A stretch of DNA of 64,000 nt from Temnothorax longispinosus (GCF_030848805.1 NC_092364.1:16473447-16537446), one strand, 5' to 3'. Counted from the stretch's first letter, positions 24,561-38,492 are shown. Notes: a model not told the origin generated them from the sequence alone. A program made the numbers and translations.

Positions 24561-27230
24561 ATTGATCCGCCAGCTCGTTTCAAATGACGCGTTATGATCT
24601 TTATTACAAACTAATCTAATATATCTAATTACCGCCTTGTTACGCAACATGAAAAAAATATCCTCTCGTATGATATATCCTGGCGGAATCAGTTTCATAT
24701 GTCAATTTCTTTAAATTTAACATTCATCTACATAAAATATAATATAAAGTGTATATATTGCAGTGCTTTTTTATTACGCGTATCATGAAATGCTATCGAT
24801 AAACGATCCACTAAATAGATTCAAAGGTCCAGTTAGACTAATAAAAAGACGGCAGAATCTCTGGCAATGGTGCTGATTCCGATTTAAATTTTTATCGTAC
24901 CTTTCCCTTTCAATCAGTTTCTCTGGCTCACTCAACCTATTCGATCGATACACTCATCCCCAGCTTCTTTCTCTTCCTCGAAGTTTGCGCGGCTGGTATA
25001 GGCACAGTTGAGATTTATACAGACAGTCTGGTTATAAGAGCATATTTGCATGATAAAGTATCTTTCGCGGCGGGAAGTAGATCGATCAATGAAACGCGAT
25101 CGTCGTTAAAATCTCGCCCGAGAACTCTATTTACTATTTCTACCGCAAGGCAAGTTAATATTCTTGCAACATGCAATTGTCATCCGTCCAAAATGCGTTA
25201 AAATCATGAGCATTAAAAAACAGTTCCCTTTTATTTTTGAAATTATTGCGAAAAAGAATTTTATCGATTCTTCGGTCGCACCAAATAAATATTTATACCA
25301 AAATTAAAGATATGTAAAAATAATATTTATGTTTATTATAGATCTTCTTCCTTCTACATATTTATTTGCTTATATCATATACATCAAGTTATCGAGAATG
25401 ATATTTCACAGCTAAATAAAATCTTGCATAATTCCACATAACTCGCTTTAAACGGCGAATAAAATTCTATGGACGAATCCTTTGCCACGAATGAATGGCC
25501 GTGCATATGCTCGCAGCGGGATGACCCGTCTTTTCAGAGCGTGATCGGGCCCGGATTTAAATTGTAAATCCAACGAAACGTAACAGGACCTGCGATATGC
25601 GCGCCCTGAAGATGCAACAGGCTATGAAAGTGTACTCGTATGCCGATAAACTCCGACTCTCGTCGTTTTCCTCGCGAATTGTACTTATGCCGCGTTCGGA
25701 TGTGCAAGAACGCACGCGGCGAAGGAGAGAATTGCGATATTGTCTGGTAAAGGCAGACGACATCGCTTGTCTACTTGAGCAGATAATCGGCCGGTCTGGA
25801 CATCTCACGTATATATATTTATATATATATATATATATATATATGTGTATAATATAATATATATGTACGTCATTGCATACAGACGCGTCTGAATGAAGTG
25901 ATCGCTGCTCTCGATTCTGCTTAGCCTCCAGTCAGAGTTGAATGAAGAAATATTTTACTGTTAGAAGTGCATCTCTCGGCATCCGCTCAATATATTATTA
26001 TTATTAGCATATTTTCTTTCGTTTCTTAACACAATGTTCAACATAAAGATAAACGATACATTTCCGTACGTTTATGAAAAACAAAATAACTAAAGCTTCT
26101 TTAAATTCATTAAATTCATTTGCAACGCGTATCCCTAACTATGCGATGTTTATCTGGCCGCTGAATTACGCGTAAAATTATCTGGTTTAAAAAAATATTT
26201 TACGAAGATATTTTACTTGTATTTCCCGCTTTACAACGAGTCATTATCCTTTAAACTCTTTATATTTACGCTTCGTTGTACCTGGTTTTTGTTCCCGATT
26301 GAGAGCAAGAGATGTCATTAACTTTCTCCATTATTAACTTTTTTTAGCAGAATTTACGAACGCTTCGTCAGATCCTCTTTCATGCAGACGCTGTGATTTT
26401 AATCTTTATCTCACATACTATTATACATGCATGCTATTATTACACCTGTTGTTTTAAGAAACTCGACCGCCTTTCTTTTGATGCTTGTTGCTTTGCAACA
26501 CTATATAGCATTAAGTATACTTACTTTTTAAAAAATAAAATATTTAGAGCTCTACAAAAAAGTTTGAAATTATAGAGATACCACCAAGCTAAGCGATGTT
26601 TAATCAGAAATATTAGATTACTCGCTTATATAGCGTACTTACATAAACGTGTTCACATTAGAAGCATGGATCGATTTTATTTCGTCTCGCCTCCGAGACG
26701 GTTCTGCTGAAGATCACCGTCAAACACTTGTCCGACTTTTAAGAGCCAAACACTCTTGAGATACTGTCTTAAGATCGGGTGATATTAAAAATGGTACTAC
26801 CAACATGCAGCTTTGAAAACTACGCATCGAGAATGGATTTTACTCAATGACGATAAAACGTAATTTCCGATGCTTGACACGGTGTTACATGACTTCCCAT
26901 AGTACAATATGCGTAAAGAGTTACACTTGTCTCACAGCATACCATAAACGCGTTTTATTATCGTACATTTATTAGCCGTTTCTCGCATACTGTGAAAGTA
27001 TGACTCATCCCCGTAGATGCTTTATGTTACTGCTCTATCATATTTTCACAAATTACATCCTGTATATTTGTTACAATATAAGTTCTACGTAACATTAATA
27101 GCGCGATCAATAAAGCATAAAACAGTCGTATCCTTGATTCGATGAACTTGGCTCACCGCCACAAACGTAATCCACGATTATTTGCGATAAAACAATACAA
27201 AAGCCATATTGCTCCGATTATAACAGCAAT
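24561..27230. other. AT-rich non-coding stretch
   Basis: I see no gene. A slightly CpG-richer part at 25440-25800 carries overlapping 83- and 86-codon frames on opposite strands without motifs. The rest is AT-rich with an AT microsatellite. Confidence 0.55.
25810..25863. repeat. AT/TA microsatellite
   Basis: (TA)n is pure for about 24 bp at 25821-25844, with degenerate TA-rich flanks on both sides. Confidence 0.93.
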
Positions 27231-28640
27231 TAACAGTTATTAACATAAACGACCCGTTTAATGTATTCCGTAGCCGCTGTTTGAAAACGGCGGGTTTAAT
27301 GAGAAGTCAATATTCGAATCGCGCCATGTAGCGACATCGAGCAACTCGAAATTTAATTTTGCTAATAGTAGAAGTGGTACAAGCTCTCGTTATGATAGAA
27401 TATGTACATACAGAATGTCTCCATCAATCATTTTCCTTTAATAACAAATATCGAAAAAACTAAAATAAATTGTGCTTCAAAAATTGTGCTGCAGTTAATA
27501 TTGGAGAGAAAAATAATCAGGTTTTAGCAAGATGCAAAAAGGAAATATCTTTAACGATTTAGTGGGTCCCCACGTTTCCGTTCCGGGCTTAAACAATTTC
27601 TTACGAGGCTTCCGTGAGTTTATCGAGTTCACGGAGGCACCGAGACTGCCCCGGCATAAAATCGGCCGATATTTTCCAGAAGAACTCTCGTGCGGGTTAT
27701 CGCTAGGCGAGAATAGAGCTTACGGAATATAAGACCTCACAACGTCGCGCTTTGTTCCAGCCTCTCGAGTACGAACGGAACAATACCGGTAGTGTGTTCG
27801 ATGCGAAAGTTCTACGATTTCTGCTTCTGCTCGGCGTGCCGACCCTTCACTGAACCCTCTTTCACTCAAGCGACTTCGCTAACGAAGAACAGAAACTCGT
27901 GGAACTCGCGCGACGGACGTGCGCGCATGTGAGTCGGACAAACGCAAACGTGTTTCGTGTATAGAAAATGAATGAAGTCATTCTAAGCGCGCCAGACGAA
28001 GACGGTATCGAAAGTAAAAGGAAAGTCCCGATAACTAGCCTTAGCCCACGCTTCGGAGAGCGGAGGTGGAACCGCGACGTATTAGAATATGTTATAGCGC
28101 GGAAATGGCGATTAAAACTGTTGAGTTCTATTGCTCGCAGGAAGATAACTCTGCACTACTCGTAATTCGTAATACACGATAAAAGCACGCATGAGTCTAA
28201 TTCCGAAATAATAATGTAGCTCACGGCTCTCGCATAGCTCGCCGCGATTCGACGATAAACCCGTCGAAATGAACAAATGCTCGATGATGCGAAGGGAATA
28301 TCCAATGGGAGTGCTTAGCGCTACGAATAGTGCGTTAAATTTGCAACGCTGCGCGACCACCATCGTCTGCAAAAGCGTATGCATATTGTATAAACGCGCG
28401 ATGGTTTGATGCCTTTTGTAACTCAGCGCGGAATCGCGCGTGCGAGGGGGCCGATTATTAATCGCACAGCGGTGAAATATTTTCGCGCGCGCGCTTGCGC
28501 TTGTTCCGACGAATCACGAGAACAATCGCGGCTTGTTAACGCAACCGACATAGTGATAATGAAGTATTATAATGACACTCCATGCACATGAACGCTAACA
28601 AAAAGCCTTTCCGCCCGATAGCGTCCCTCGCATTTGCGAT
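27231..28640. other. Moderately CpG-rich block
   Basis: Frames of 60-90 codons occur on both strands. One (27968-28165 plus) starts with ATG just after a TATAG|AA junction that weakly resembles a 3' splice site, but it has no recognisable domain and no clear downstream donor. Confidence 0.4.
27608..27638. other. 10-bp stem hairpin
   Basis: GCTTCCGTGA (27608-27617) pairs with TCACGGAGGC (27629-27638), with one G-U pair and an 11-nt loop. It is too short for a microRNA precursor and might be a palindromic protein-binding site. Confidence 0.6.
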
Positions 28641-31560
28641 GCATCGATGGTTTTCGCGTATCTATATGTTGAAACAAATATGGCAACTTAATTGTGTCGT
28701 ATGTAGTAATTAACACTTCCTAAATAATGGTCCATCATGGACCAGAGGCACAGGAAGATAATTTGCTTAACCAAAGTTAGCGCTAAGTGACCTTAAAGCC
28801 CTTAAAGTACCTAGCCCTTAAACGAGCGAATATGGGTGGATAACAAGTTATAAGTACCTATCATGTATATGTTACGATGTGCAATAACTAGATTACGCAC
28901 TTTAGAAACACGTTCTAAATTAATCGAATAAACGTGTGATATATGGTTTTTATGATTAAATTAAATAATATTTAAACTCAAAGCCGAAGGAAAACAATGC
29001 TTAAATTAATACAACTTTGTTCCTGTAAAATGACTTTTTAAATAATCATTTCCCAAACGCACGATGTTTCGAGAAACTGTTATTCTTTCTCGCATAAATA
29101 AATATACCTATGTTATATTCGATTTCCTGCAAAACGCGTTTTCATCCGAGATTCGCTATCTGTATGACAATCTTATGAGGACTGTTCTGATAATTGACGA
29201 TCGTTTGGCGGTACGAGTAGGCAGTAAAAAAGATGGGTACAGCGATGATGACAACGACTGGACGATCATGACGACACGATAACGATAACACGGAAATACG
29301 GTGATCGTCAAACATAATTATAAGACGGGCGGCGTTAGGGCGAGATTTTGCAATGAGGAAAGAAGTAACCGTGATTACAAGCCGTAAGTACGATAAATGA
29401 TAAGGGAAATCGGGCGAATCGTATCACGGATCGCTTAAAAGCTCGTTTATGCGGAATTAATGGTAACGTCCGAGGAAAGCAGACGACCGTATCTGATACC
29501 GGCATTTTTCGCTTAATCGCGCCGCGCCGCCGGCCCAACCTCGTCGCGGAGATTGCTACTTTCCATGATATGAGAGCCGCTTTAGCATATGGCAATCCTT
29601 CAGCCTCTAAATGCTCGGAGATCGTTTCCCGATCCATTATTGCGCAAAAAAGCACTCGTTTCTCTAGCGTTTATACCGTCGTTTGTACCGTCGTTTGAAG
29701 AGGCCATAGGCCCGCATATTCGTACATGAACATTATATGAATCTTGCATCGGTATAAAGTTATATATATCTATTTCTGTTATATATCTATTTATCAATAA
29801 TAAATATGAATGGAGTATGACAGAGTAGGACACAAAACTATATGCAATTAATAATCATCAGTGCGCTATTTAAATTAGTTGAAATATGATACGTGCTAAT
29901 TTTCTACTTTATTCATGCTTCTAATAGGACACTAAAAACATTTCTAATTATTCTTTCTTGCGTCAGTATAATACAATATATAATCCTAAAAGGATACGAC
30001 AAGATATAAACGCAAATCTCAAACTCTATCTTAATCTTAATAAATTTTTCGACAAAAAAAAAGATAAAAGAATACATCCACAAATATTCAGTTAAACAAG
30101 GAAAAGCTACAGCATATCAGCCATTTATTGTTAACTACCTGACCAATCAATGGCGCGAAAAACAGTACAAATCTATAAAAGTATAATCGTTAAAGGAATA
30201 GACTCACAAATAAATCTTGCTACCCGTTCGCGACTAACGTTTCGAAATAACGTGATAACGCACGGAACGTCTCGCGCCGCGACCTGTCGAGTCGAGTATC
30301 ACTGTACGAATGGCAGTAATTATAAGTACACTGACCTTACGTAAACACGTTGCGCCATTAGGTGACGAAAACAAATACCAAAGCCTTCCGTGCGCTGGCT
30401 TTGTTATTCTTGAAATATTTAACGTATTTCATAGGATAGATATTCGAATATCCACGCAAACTAATTTTGAGAAAATAATTATATTTGTTACGTACTTTGT
30501 GCTTTGTTCTGTGGGATCCTTTGACATTATTTAACTAACTCATTAAAAAATTAGCTTTTAAAAAAGGTAAAAAAAGCATCAAATGCACGCGCCAACGTGA
30601 AAAACTGTTATATATTAAAAATATTTGTTGTACAAAACTGTTTTAATATATCCAATAAAATATATATAATAATTATGTCCTGCAACATAAATGCAGGGCT
30701 AATTTCCGTAAAAAGAATGCTTAGATAAATAATAAAAGTTGTTTCACAATTTTAAAAATATTAAAAATGTTGATCAGAAATCCAAGATAACATTTCAATT
30801 CAATTAGATTGAGAAAATTTTAAAAACTGCAATATTGGTTACTTACGGTTTAATTTTCAAAAGCTATACTGTAATTGGATTAATAAGTACGTACGTAATC
30901 TTTCAGTTTTTAATTTATTACTCATAAAATCACACAATACGAAATGTCGATCTCGTGAAATAAAAAAACTGAAAAAAGTTATAATAATAAATTAATTTAC
31001 TTTTCCAATTAAATCGAAGATAATTTTTATTCTATAAATAAATGATAAATTTAATACTGCTGACATATCCATATCGAGTCTGAAAAAGATTAATTTCAAA
31101 CAATGCGTATCATTGCTTTAATCAATGTAACAATACAAGGAAATTATTTATTATTATCGATTATTAAATCGCGAGAAACAATTGCAAACAAGAACTCAGA
31201 TTATGTCTCAAAACAAATCCGATTTGTGTTTCTCAATCATCGCGATTACAAATGTGACGTAATAATTATCAAATTATTATAGCTTTCGAGATCCACTTAT
31301 TAAACCGTACCATGTTTCCAAACTAATTTCACCTGAAACCTGAATTGTTTAGAAGAAATGTATGTATATACGATCATGAGTACGAGCCTCAGAGATATTA
31401 CCATTGAAGATTATGTTATTATATAATCATAATTGATATTATGATCGTTAATTATATCAATGTGATAGTATCGTAATCACGAAGATTATAAAGTAAACGT
31501 GATATATAAAATTATAAATGTCATCAATTTTATATGAACGAAGTAGATCGATTATTGATC
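28641..31560. other. AT-rich non-coding stretch
   Basis: A short hairpin TGGTCCA-TCA-TGGACCA lies at 28728-28744, a few bases after TTAACACTTCC, which could be an old TTAA-type element. A CpG-richer patch (29.3-29.7 kb) has a 106-codon minus-strand frame of no known family. I find nothing else beyond simple sequence. Confidence 0.5.
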
Positions 31561-32030
31561 GAGTTAAAAGGAGATAGAAACGAATTTCTGCATTATAATC
31601 GCTCAATAGACGGTGACTTTTTTGCGCAGTGTTTGCATGCAGCATGCGAGCGGATGTGTTCGAGAGAAAGTTACGGATGCCGAAAAAACCATACGACGAG
31701 GATCGACGGTCCCGTTGTGCACGCCGCATAATGACTCGATTGTAAATCCATGCCCGCGCGTTGCATCATTCATGCGGCCCGAGGGCGAGAGAACGCCATA
31801 TTTGGCCCCGTCTCATCCGAACCTCTCTCCGCAGGGAGGGCTATTTGTTCATTAATCTTATAACGCAACTTCCCCTCTTCTCCTCTGGGTTGCGAGCGCA
31901 TGAATTACCAATGCCGGGGCTACAGCCGGCTACAACCGAGCGCCGCAAAGTCCCTTATCCCGCGCGCGTATGTACGCGCTCGATAAGTGGAGAAGGATAA
32001 AACAACATCCACTTTTGCAGAAGCGTTCTA
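31561..32030. other. Small CpG-rich island
   Basis: Three overlapping plus-strand frames (65-80 codons) share this island and are rich in Arg and Pro without motifs. It may be regulatory. Confidence 0.4.
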
Positions 32031-32439
32031 CCAATGTACGCAAAAATTACGATGCAAAATCTCGAAAAATATCAACATGAAAATAGTTATTTATTTAGAG
32101 CACCCTGAAATACTAAATTTATTTTGCAATAACAGATAGATTCCTTCATAAATATCTCTTTTTGCAATTTTAAATATATTGCTAATTACGGTCTACAGCA
32201 GCAGATTTCTCTGTCAAAATAAGTTCTATATTTGTAATTGATAGACAAACAAATTTGTTATATATCTACATTTTTAAAGTTAAATTTAAAGTTAGATATA
32301 AGTAAATCGGTTTAAAAATTGTTAGAAGAAAATGATTTTCAAACAGTTTTTGGAAAAGGATCTGTAAAACAATATCACTAGCTTTAGAGTATCGTACGTA
32401 AACTACTGAGAATGCAGCAATGTAAATCCACAGTTGCAA

Positions 32440-32477
32440 CTATCATTGTTTGTACTAACAGTACAAATAAACGATAG
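32440..32477. other. Imperfect 17/18-bp stem-loop
   Basis: CTATCATTGTTTGTACT (32440-32456), loop AAC, then AGTACAAATAAACGATAG (32460-32477). The inner eight pairs (TTTGTACT/AGTACAAA) and the outer five (CTATC/GATAG) are perfect, with a few mismatches and one bulge between. At 38 nt it is shorter than a typical microRNA precursor. Confidence 0.7.
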
Positions 32478-33480
32478 AGACTTGTTTGTTATCTTCTGTT
32501 TGCTGAGCCAACAATGGTCAATTAGAGAGTGCTAGATGATGTAAACGTACACGTCACTTAGTAGCACGCAATATTTTATTGTCAGATTAAAGAACCGTTG
32601 TAGAAGACTGATCAAACAAAAAAGATTTACATTTTTAATGCCTAAACTTTTATCTGTCATTTCATTTTAACAAACGCGCGATTAAGCTCTTGGTTTAGCT
32701 CCTTCTAAAGTAGTACGTTCAAACACAGATGTAAAACAGATACACGTAATCGTAGGACTGTCCTAATGAAAGTAGGTAACCCTGGTAACTCTACGTGTTA
32801 CGTAGTCGACATATTTGCATGACGCAATGGACCGTATTAAAGGTTACTCAACAAAATAACGTGTGAGGATTCGCCGGGGATTCAAGGATAACAACCGGAC
32901 AACGATCTCCTCATCTTCCTATCTGTGAAACAAAATCAATTTGAAAGTATAGAAATTCATCAGATTTGAAAAAAATAAACGATTTTCTTGTAAGACAATT
33001 TGGAAGATAGTGCATTTGTAAAATAAATTTAGATTATATTTTTTTACGATATATCGCGACAGACTTTAATAAACACTATGTAAACCGATTTGCAACGCGT
33101 CTGTGTTTTTTTTGATCGTTTTGTTATTTACAAATTATTACGACGTTTTCTCTTAATGTCGCGTGATGGTAAACTGAAACATCTGAACTTTGTCTTTTAC
33201 GACATAGGAGTACAAACGAGCTGATAGAATGATTTTAAGACAACGCAAAGTTTATTTAATGCTTAGTTCTGCAAGAGTGTGTAAACGAGGATCTATTCTT
33301 CCAACAAAAGAAAGCCAGTTGTTACAACGTTAAAAGTTCTCTCAGAACGACTAGTTAAATGCAAAGCTAATTTTGAATAAAAAATACGTTACGTCTCTCA
33401 AGTTAAAGTTTGACCTCCTCGATTATTTTAACTATAACAATTAAAGTCATATAGAGAAAGTTATATAGAAAACCTCAATT

Positions 33481-33519
33481 CTTATTAATTTTAGAGAATA
33501 CATCTTATTAATTTTAGAG
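33481..33519. repeat. Two-copy 16-bp direct repeat
   Basis: CTTATTAATTTTAGAG occurs at 33481-33496 and identically at 33504-33519. Confidence 0.95.
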
Positions 33520-33766
33520 TTTATAATTCCGATTCGATAAACTAGTACTAGTTTTTGTTAGAACAGTTGCAAGTTTTGTCTTTAACAATTTACGTAATAT
33601 TTACACAATATTTATGCGTCAGATTTCGACAAATGCTTAGTTTTATCTCGCAAGATTTAAGGATTTATATTCTCCACATAAATTATATGTACGATTGAAA
33701 TTCCACAATTCGTTAGACTTTAATTTTTAGAGCAAATATTAATGATGAATGACATGAATCAATAAG

Positions 33767-33817
33767 CATATAACGATAAGAATAAATGTTTTTCACATAA
33801 CGATAGGAATAAATGTT
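33767..33817. repeat. Two-copy 22-bp direct repeat, period 29 bp
   Basis: The unit at 33767-33788 and the unit at 33796-33817 differ at one base (CATAACGATAAGAATAAATG versus CATAACGATAGGAATAAATG at their start). This is a local duplication in AT-rich DNA. Confidence 0.9.
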
Positions 33818-34490
33818 GTGAAGAATTTTACATCGACGTGTGTCTGTTTAAAGACGGTCATATCGATTCTAGGCACGTTGACTGTCATCTTACTTTGTGT
33901 GTATTGTCCTAGATATAAGGAGATACTGCGTCACACAGTGCGCGCGCTACGAAGGCAATGCAAATATTTAATTAGTTACGTCTATTTAAACGCATTAATT
34001 TACATATATAATTACGAAATATAATTACAATCTATTGGTAGAAGCCAATTAACATTGCGCGGTACAGTTCGATAAGACGCTATTTCAAACAAACAAGTGG
34101 CGAACAAGTGGCAAGTAGCGAACTGACACATTTGTCCTAGATTACGACACGTGCACGCATGTGGTACATGACAAAGAAATAAAATGTTTTCGTCTTCAAA
34201 AACTTAAAAACACGTTTGATACACGTAATAGGAGAACATAAGTATATACGCAATAAGAGAATGCGATATGAATACAATATTCCTACGAATCCATGATGCA
34301 TGACACAAGGAAATTCTTCTGTTAGGGGATACACGCTTGCTTTGGAACCTTATTAAAATATCGTAATCTCACCTAAATACCGGATAACGGAAAGCAATTT
34401 ATATTACATTATCGATATACAATATCAATTTAACGTTTACGTTTTTCAAAGTTTGTAGAATCACCGTGATCTACTTTCACCTATCGCAAA

Positions 34491-35220
34491 TTTTTTATAC
34501 ATCAAGCCACGTGTGACAGTCGAAATTTATCTCGTGGAAACAAGAGCGGGCGGTAACGTTTGTACGCGTATACGCACGTGTGCCGGCCGCGGCCGTGAGC
34601 GACTCGTGCAGGTTGCGCGGCACATTTCGCCGACGAGACTTTCTTCGCCACAATGAGAAGTGTGCCGAGGGGAAGGGGCAGGGGGGGGGGAGGAGGACAA
34701 GAGCCCTCGACAATGGCGTAACGCGAAACGGTACGCGTCGGGCTGCTAAGTGCATTATGCCTCGGCGAAGGCTGCAACGAGCGAGCGGAGCCGTGCACAA
34801 CAACGGCGCAAAACGAGGGGTGGCACCGCGTTCTATAGACCTCGCGTTCGTCTTTTCCCACCTTTTTTTTCTCCTTTTCTCCTCTCGCTCCTTTCACCGC
34901 GCACCGACAGCGCACACAAGTGGAGTCAACGACTGCCGCGCGAGAGGCCCATTCATGAAATTTATCGGGGTAATCGTTCGGTTACGCGCTGCAACGAGAG
35001 CACAGGCTGTGGCAGTGACCGCGTCGTATCGCGTACACGCGATATGTTATTGTACACCGTATGTCACGCATGGCCCTCGAGCACGATGAGTCGCTTTCAA
35101 AGAGACACTTTATGGCGATCCACCGCTTAACTGTCTTTTCAGAGACACCTCCGACGCGAGCGTGCCCTCTTCATTACGCTCGGAGCTCCTTTGTCAAGCT
35201 ACTAATCGATAGACTAACAA
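34491..35220. other. CpG-rich block with G-run
   Basis: CpG is dense and long frames overlap on both strands (169 codons at 34580-35089 plus, 137 at 34502-34915 minus). The products are Arg/Ala/Ser-rich with no known domain. I read these as chance frames in stop-poor DNA. Confidence 0.4.
34669..34690 (+). other. Potential G-quadruplex motif
   Basis: GGGG (34669-34672), AA, GGGG (34675-34678), CA, then a run of ten G (34681-34690) that can supply the last two runs. It lies on the plus strand in a CpG-rich block. Confidence 0.65.
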
Positions 35221-36640
35221 TGGTTATTGAACTTCGTTAGACTTGATTAGATGCGATATCGGAATGTCGTTTAGAATATGATATATTAATTTGGAGATTT
35301 AATGCGAATAGATTCGATCAGAAATAATATGATATAATTTCAATAAATCTTTTTACTGCTAAAGGCATGAAAAAATGTCCTACTATTGCTGGCGTTTTTG
35401 CTACCAAAGAGATAGACGTTAAAAATTATTTCTGTAATGTGTGACTGTAGATTCACACAAGTTATATCAAATTCAAAATGGCTGATAATAAACATTTAAT
35501 TCAAAACTGATATAACAATTTTATATTTGAAATAAATTCCCCTAGATATATGTTATCTAATAGTTACCTACTAGGTTCTTTTTTCACAAATTTTGTACTC
35601 CCCTCAGCTTTATGCTTTGTAATTATATTATTTATTTCTTTTCTAGGTTCAAATACTTCCACTCGGACACATTTCAAATTTTCGAAAGTAATGCTAATAA
35701 TAATACGCAGAACAAAGTCAGCGAATTTAATACTTTGAATTGATGAACACCATATTGAATCTAACTCGCTATATATCGCGCACAGTTTCGCGCGAATGGT
35801 CCGATCAATCGTGCACATCGCCAAGCCAACTTCCGAAATCCAAAATGGTTCGGTCGGAATATAAAAAGGGATCAGCTAGCGACGAATATACACACGCCCG
35901 AAAACAAAACGGTCGCTGACAATCCGTCATGCCACAACAATGATCCCGCGCGTGACAATCCCCGCATCCGGCAGCGGTCAAATTCGACGAAAAGCCAGGA
36001 GGGAGAGCGAGGGAGAGGAAGATAGAGAGAGGAGAACCGGATTATCCCACGGACGATCTACTGGATTTCGCAAACACCGAGGGCCTTATCCGTTATCCGT
36101 GGCCGCTCGTCGATCACGCTCAGCGAACCGGTAAACCGCGCGAAACCGCCAAGCGACGCAGTTTCTCGGTACGAAGCGATTTCGATCACGAATAACAAAA
36201 GAATTGGAATGTTAAAAAAAAAGAATGTTAAAAAAAACTCATTAATATCACAAAAATAGGTTATTTTTCAGACTGCAGATAACTGGTAGTCTAAATAACC
36301 AAGACTGAATAATCAATTCACATTGATATATCACAAATGGTACAATGAATAAATTTATACACATATATTTGATAATTTATTAATTTAAGTCCTATGATTC
36401 GCGTATTCGCATCTCGCGTCTACCGCTGACAAGTCAAATCTTTTAAATTGAAATCCTATATAAATCCTATACAATATTGTGCGCAAATTTCATGCGAGGC
36501 GGATAAAACTCAGGATCATGCCAGGACTGATGCTAAACGCGAGGTAGAAATAATAACGCGTACAAAATATTTGCTATCTCCGGCAAAAAAATCTATCCAC
36601 TTCGATCACTGACAACTCTTACAAGGATGATGCATCAACA
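35221..36640. other. AT-rich stretch with CpG-richer part at 35780-36180
   Basis: I see no gene. A TATAAAAAGG string occurs at 35860-35869 without a supporting initiator at the right distance. A minus-strand frame of 86 codons (35564-35824) is open but not recognised. A short tandem repeat lies at 36207-36237. Confidence 0.45.
36207..36237. repeat. Two-copy GAATGTTAAAAAAA repeat
   Basis: The units at 36207-36222 and 36223-36237 differ only in poly-A length. Confidence 0.88.
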
Positions 36641-37530
36641 TTCCGATCCATCCGATTCATACGGAAATTCGAATCGAGCCACCGCGATCGAGGCAGCCGC
36701 GGACCGCGTCGGATGCGTCAACGAATAAGCGGCCGTTGATTGCGTTCTCATGCGAAAAGCACACGCAACGTGCGCGCAGGCAGCAGGTATACGTACGCGG
36801 CGCGCGGCATGCGTTGCATTCGCAAAGGCCGCGTTGTGAAGCAGCGACAGTCGAGGGTTGGTGCGTCGACAACGCGCGCGCGATAGCCGGCATTGTAGAG
36901 AGAGTTCAATGCGCTTCGGTGACTATAACGGAAGTGGTGGAGCGAGAAGCTAGGGGGTGCTGCGGGGGATAGGGGAAGCAAGCGCGGTGTAGGAGGGAGG
37001 AATAGCGACCGAATAGCGGCGAATGCAACGATGCACCGCGTATGAATATGCACGATAAACGGGACAGAGTGTCGCTTCGAAAGAGGCTGAAACAATCCCC
37101 GCGCCGCCGGAACTGCGTTCCTTTGTACGGCACGGGAATCGTCAAAGGGACGGGGGAGATTGATAAAAAAAAAAGGAATGAAAAAATGGAAAAGGAGCGA
37201 GAGTGCGGCGCATAGTGATCGAGGGATCGTCCGTCAGTCGGTCGGCATAATCGATACCCATTTATGCAGATGCGACCGTTTCCAGCTGTCCGACAAATGT
37301 GCGTACTTTAGCGCGCACAGCGCGACCTAAATATCACACACATATCAGTATTTTATTCCTCGCCTATTCCCGCCTGTACAGTTGGAAATTATACGCGTAT
37401 TTTCCCAATGACAGACTAAAAAGTACTGTGGCTGCCTTGTCATTCGGGTTATCGTCGTTTACACACTCATCGCACGGCTATCCGGTGTACGATCCTTCGT
37501 ATCGCGTTGCAAGTCGAACGAATTACGCAT
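36641..37530. other. CpG-rich block
   Basis: This is CpG-dense with G-rich runs near 36951-36980. Overlapping frames on both strands (up to 115 codons) lack motifs. Confidence 0.4.
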
Positions 37531-38437
37531 GACTTAACTATAAGTATATATAATGATTCGTACTATCATGTATTATCGCGTTGACTGTTAAATCCGATTG
37601 GCATCAACGAGTATAAAAATTTAACTTTCTCCGCTCGCTGAACCTTGAATGTAACGTGTATGAACATGGGTTATTTATTTCGCATTCGGTACTTGAACTA
37701 GATAATTGTATATTTACAGAGTTTCAAAAATATAACTATCATGTTACTGTTATTTTGATACTAAAATACAATTTCGAATTTTGTACTCTTTACAACGCTG
37801 GATTTCCTCATTGCAGAATTGCCCGAGTATTCTTCAAGTATTATAGCTATTCATATGTATTTTGCTTCTTATACTTTCTATGAATTTTATTTTTATATTG
37901 TAATTTATGATCTCTGTTTGCATGCTTGGTTTAATTCTTTTCTTCGTGCTTACCACGAGAACATCTTAGACGATGTGCTATGCAAGTCTCGATCGAGAGT
38001 TCTCCATTCTCTGAATACACAGCCTTCGTCACCCGATACCACGGCTGCATTTCCCGTCCCTTATTTCCGTCTACCATACCGTACTTTGCGCCACCCACCC
38101 GCTATCTAGTGCTCCACCGGAGCTCCGATATTACTTCGGCATTGCATCTGCAGGGAGCATGCACACGCGGAGGCGTCGGAGTCGCGTTATATACGATTAC
38201 GCGCGAGAGCATGACAAGCCCAGGTACGGAGGACAGAAAGTCGATACTACGAGAGAAGGATACGCGTCTCGGCGGCCTGTCCTGTCGTGGATCGACCGAT
38301 ATATCGATGCTCTCGCGCGCTCGTCGCGCGTCGGAGAGCGTCGACCTAAGCTCGCCGATTGCGTTGCCTGCCTCGGGGGAGTTAATGGGCCGACCGCGAT
38401 CAGTGGTACGCGAGCGAGATTAATTATCGGCTAAGGG
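37531..38437. other. AT-rich then CpG-rich stretch
   Basis: Positions 37531-37960 are AT-rich, and 37980-38430 are CpG-rich with overlapping plus-strand frames of 147 and 91 codons in different phases. Neither shows a domain, and their overlap in two frames argues against both being real. Confidence 0.4.
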
Positions 38438-38492
38438 ACAGAGCGAGAGAGCGAGAGAGCGAGAGAGAGAGAAAGAGAGAGAGAGAGAAAAA
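38438..38492. repeat. GA-rich microsatellite with GAGAGAGC units
   Basis: The first part repeats GAGCGAGA-type units, then pure (GA)n with one AAAG interruption, then poly-A. It sits at the right border of a CpG-rich block. Confidence 0.93.

Larger units (their letters stand above)
32031..34490. other. AT-rich non-coding stretch
   Basis: It holds no recognisable gene. It contains one good hairpin and two short tandem repeats, which are listed separately. Confidence 0.6.

Noticed and set aside
13035..34520. Shared 13-mer GCCACGTGTGACA at 13.0 and 34.5 kb
   Set aside because: Dozens of exact 13-mer pairs are expected by chance in 64 kb, so this is not evidence of a repeat.
34580..35130. Overlapping 169- and 126-codon plus-strand frames and a 137-codon minus frame
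   Set aside because: Three long frames on the same DNA in different phases cannot all be real, and none has recognisable content. CpG-rich composition explains them.
35860..35869. TATA box candidate TATAAAAAGG
   Set aside because: No initiator lies about 30 bp downstream and no exon follows. Such words are frequent in AT-rich DNA.
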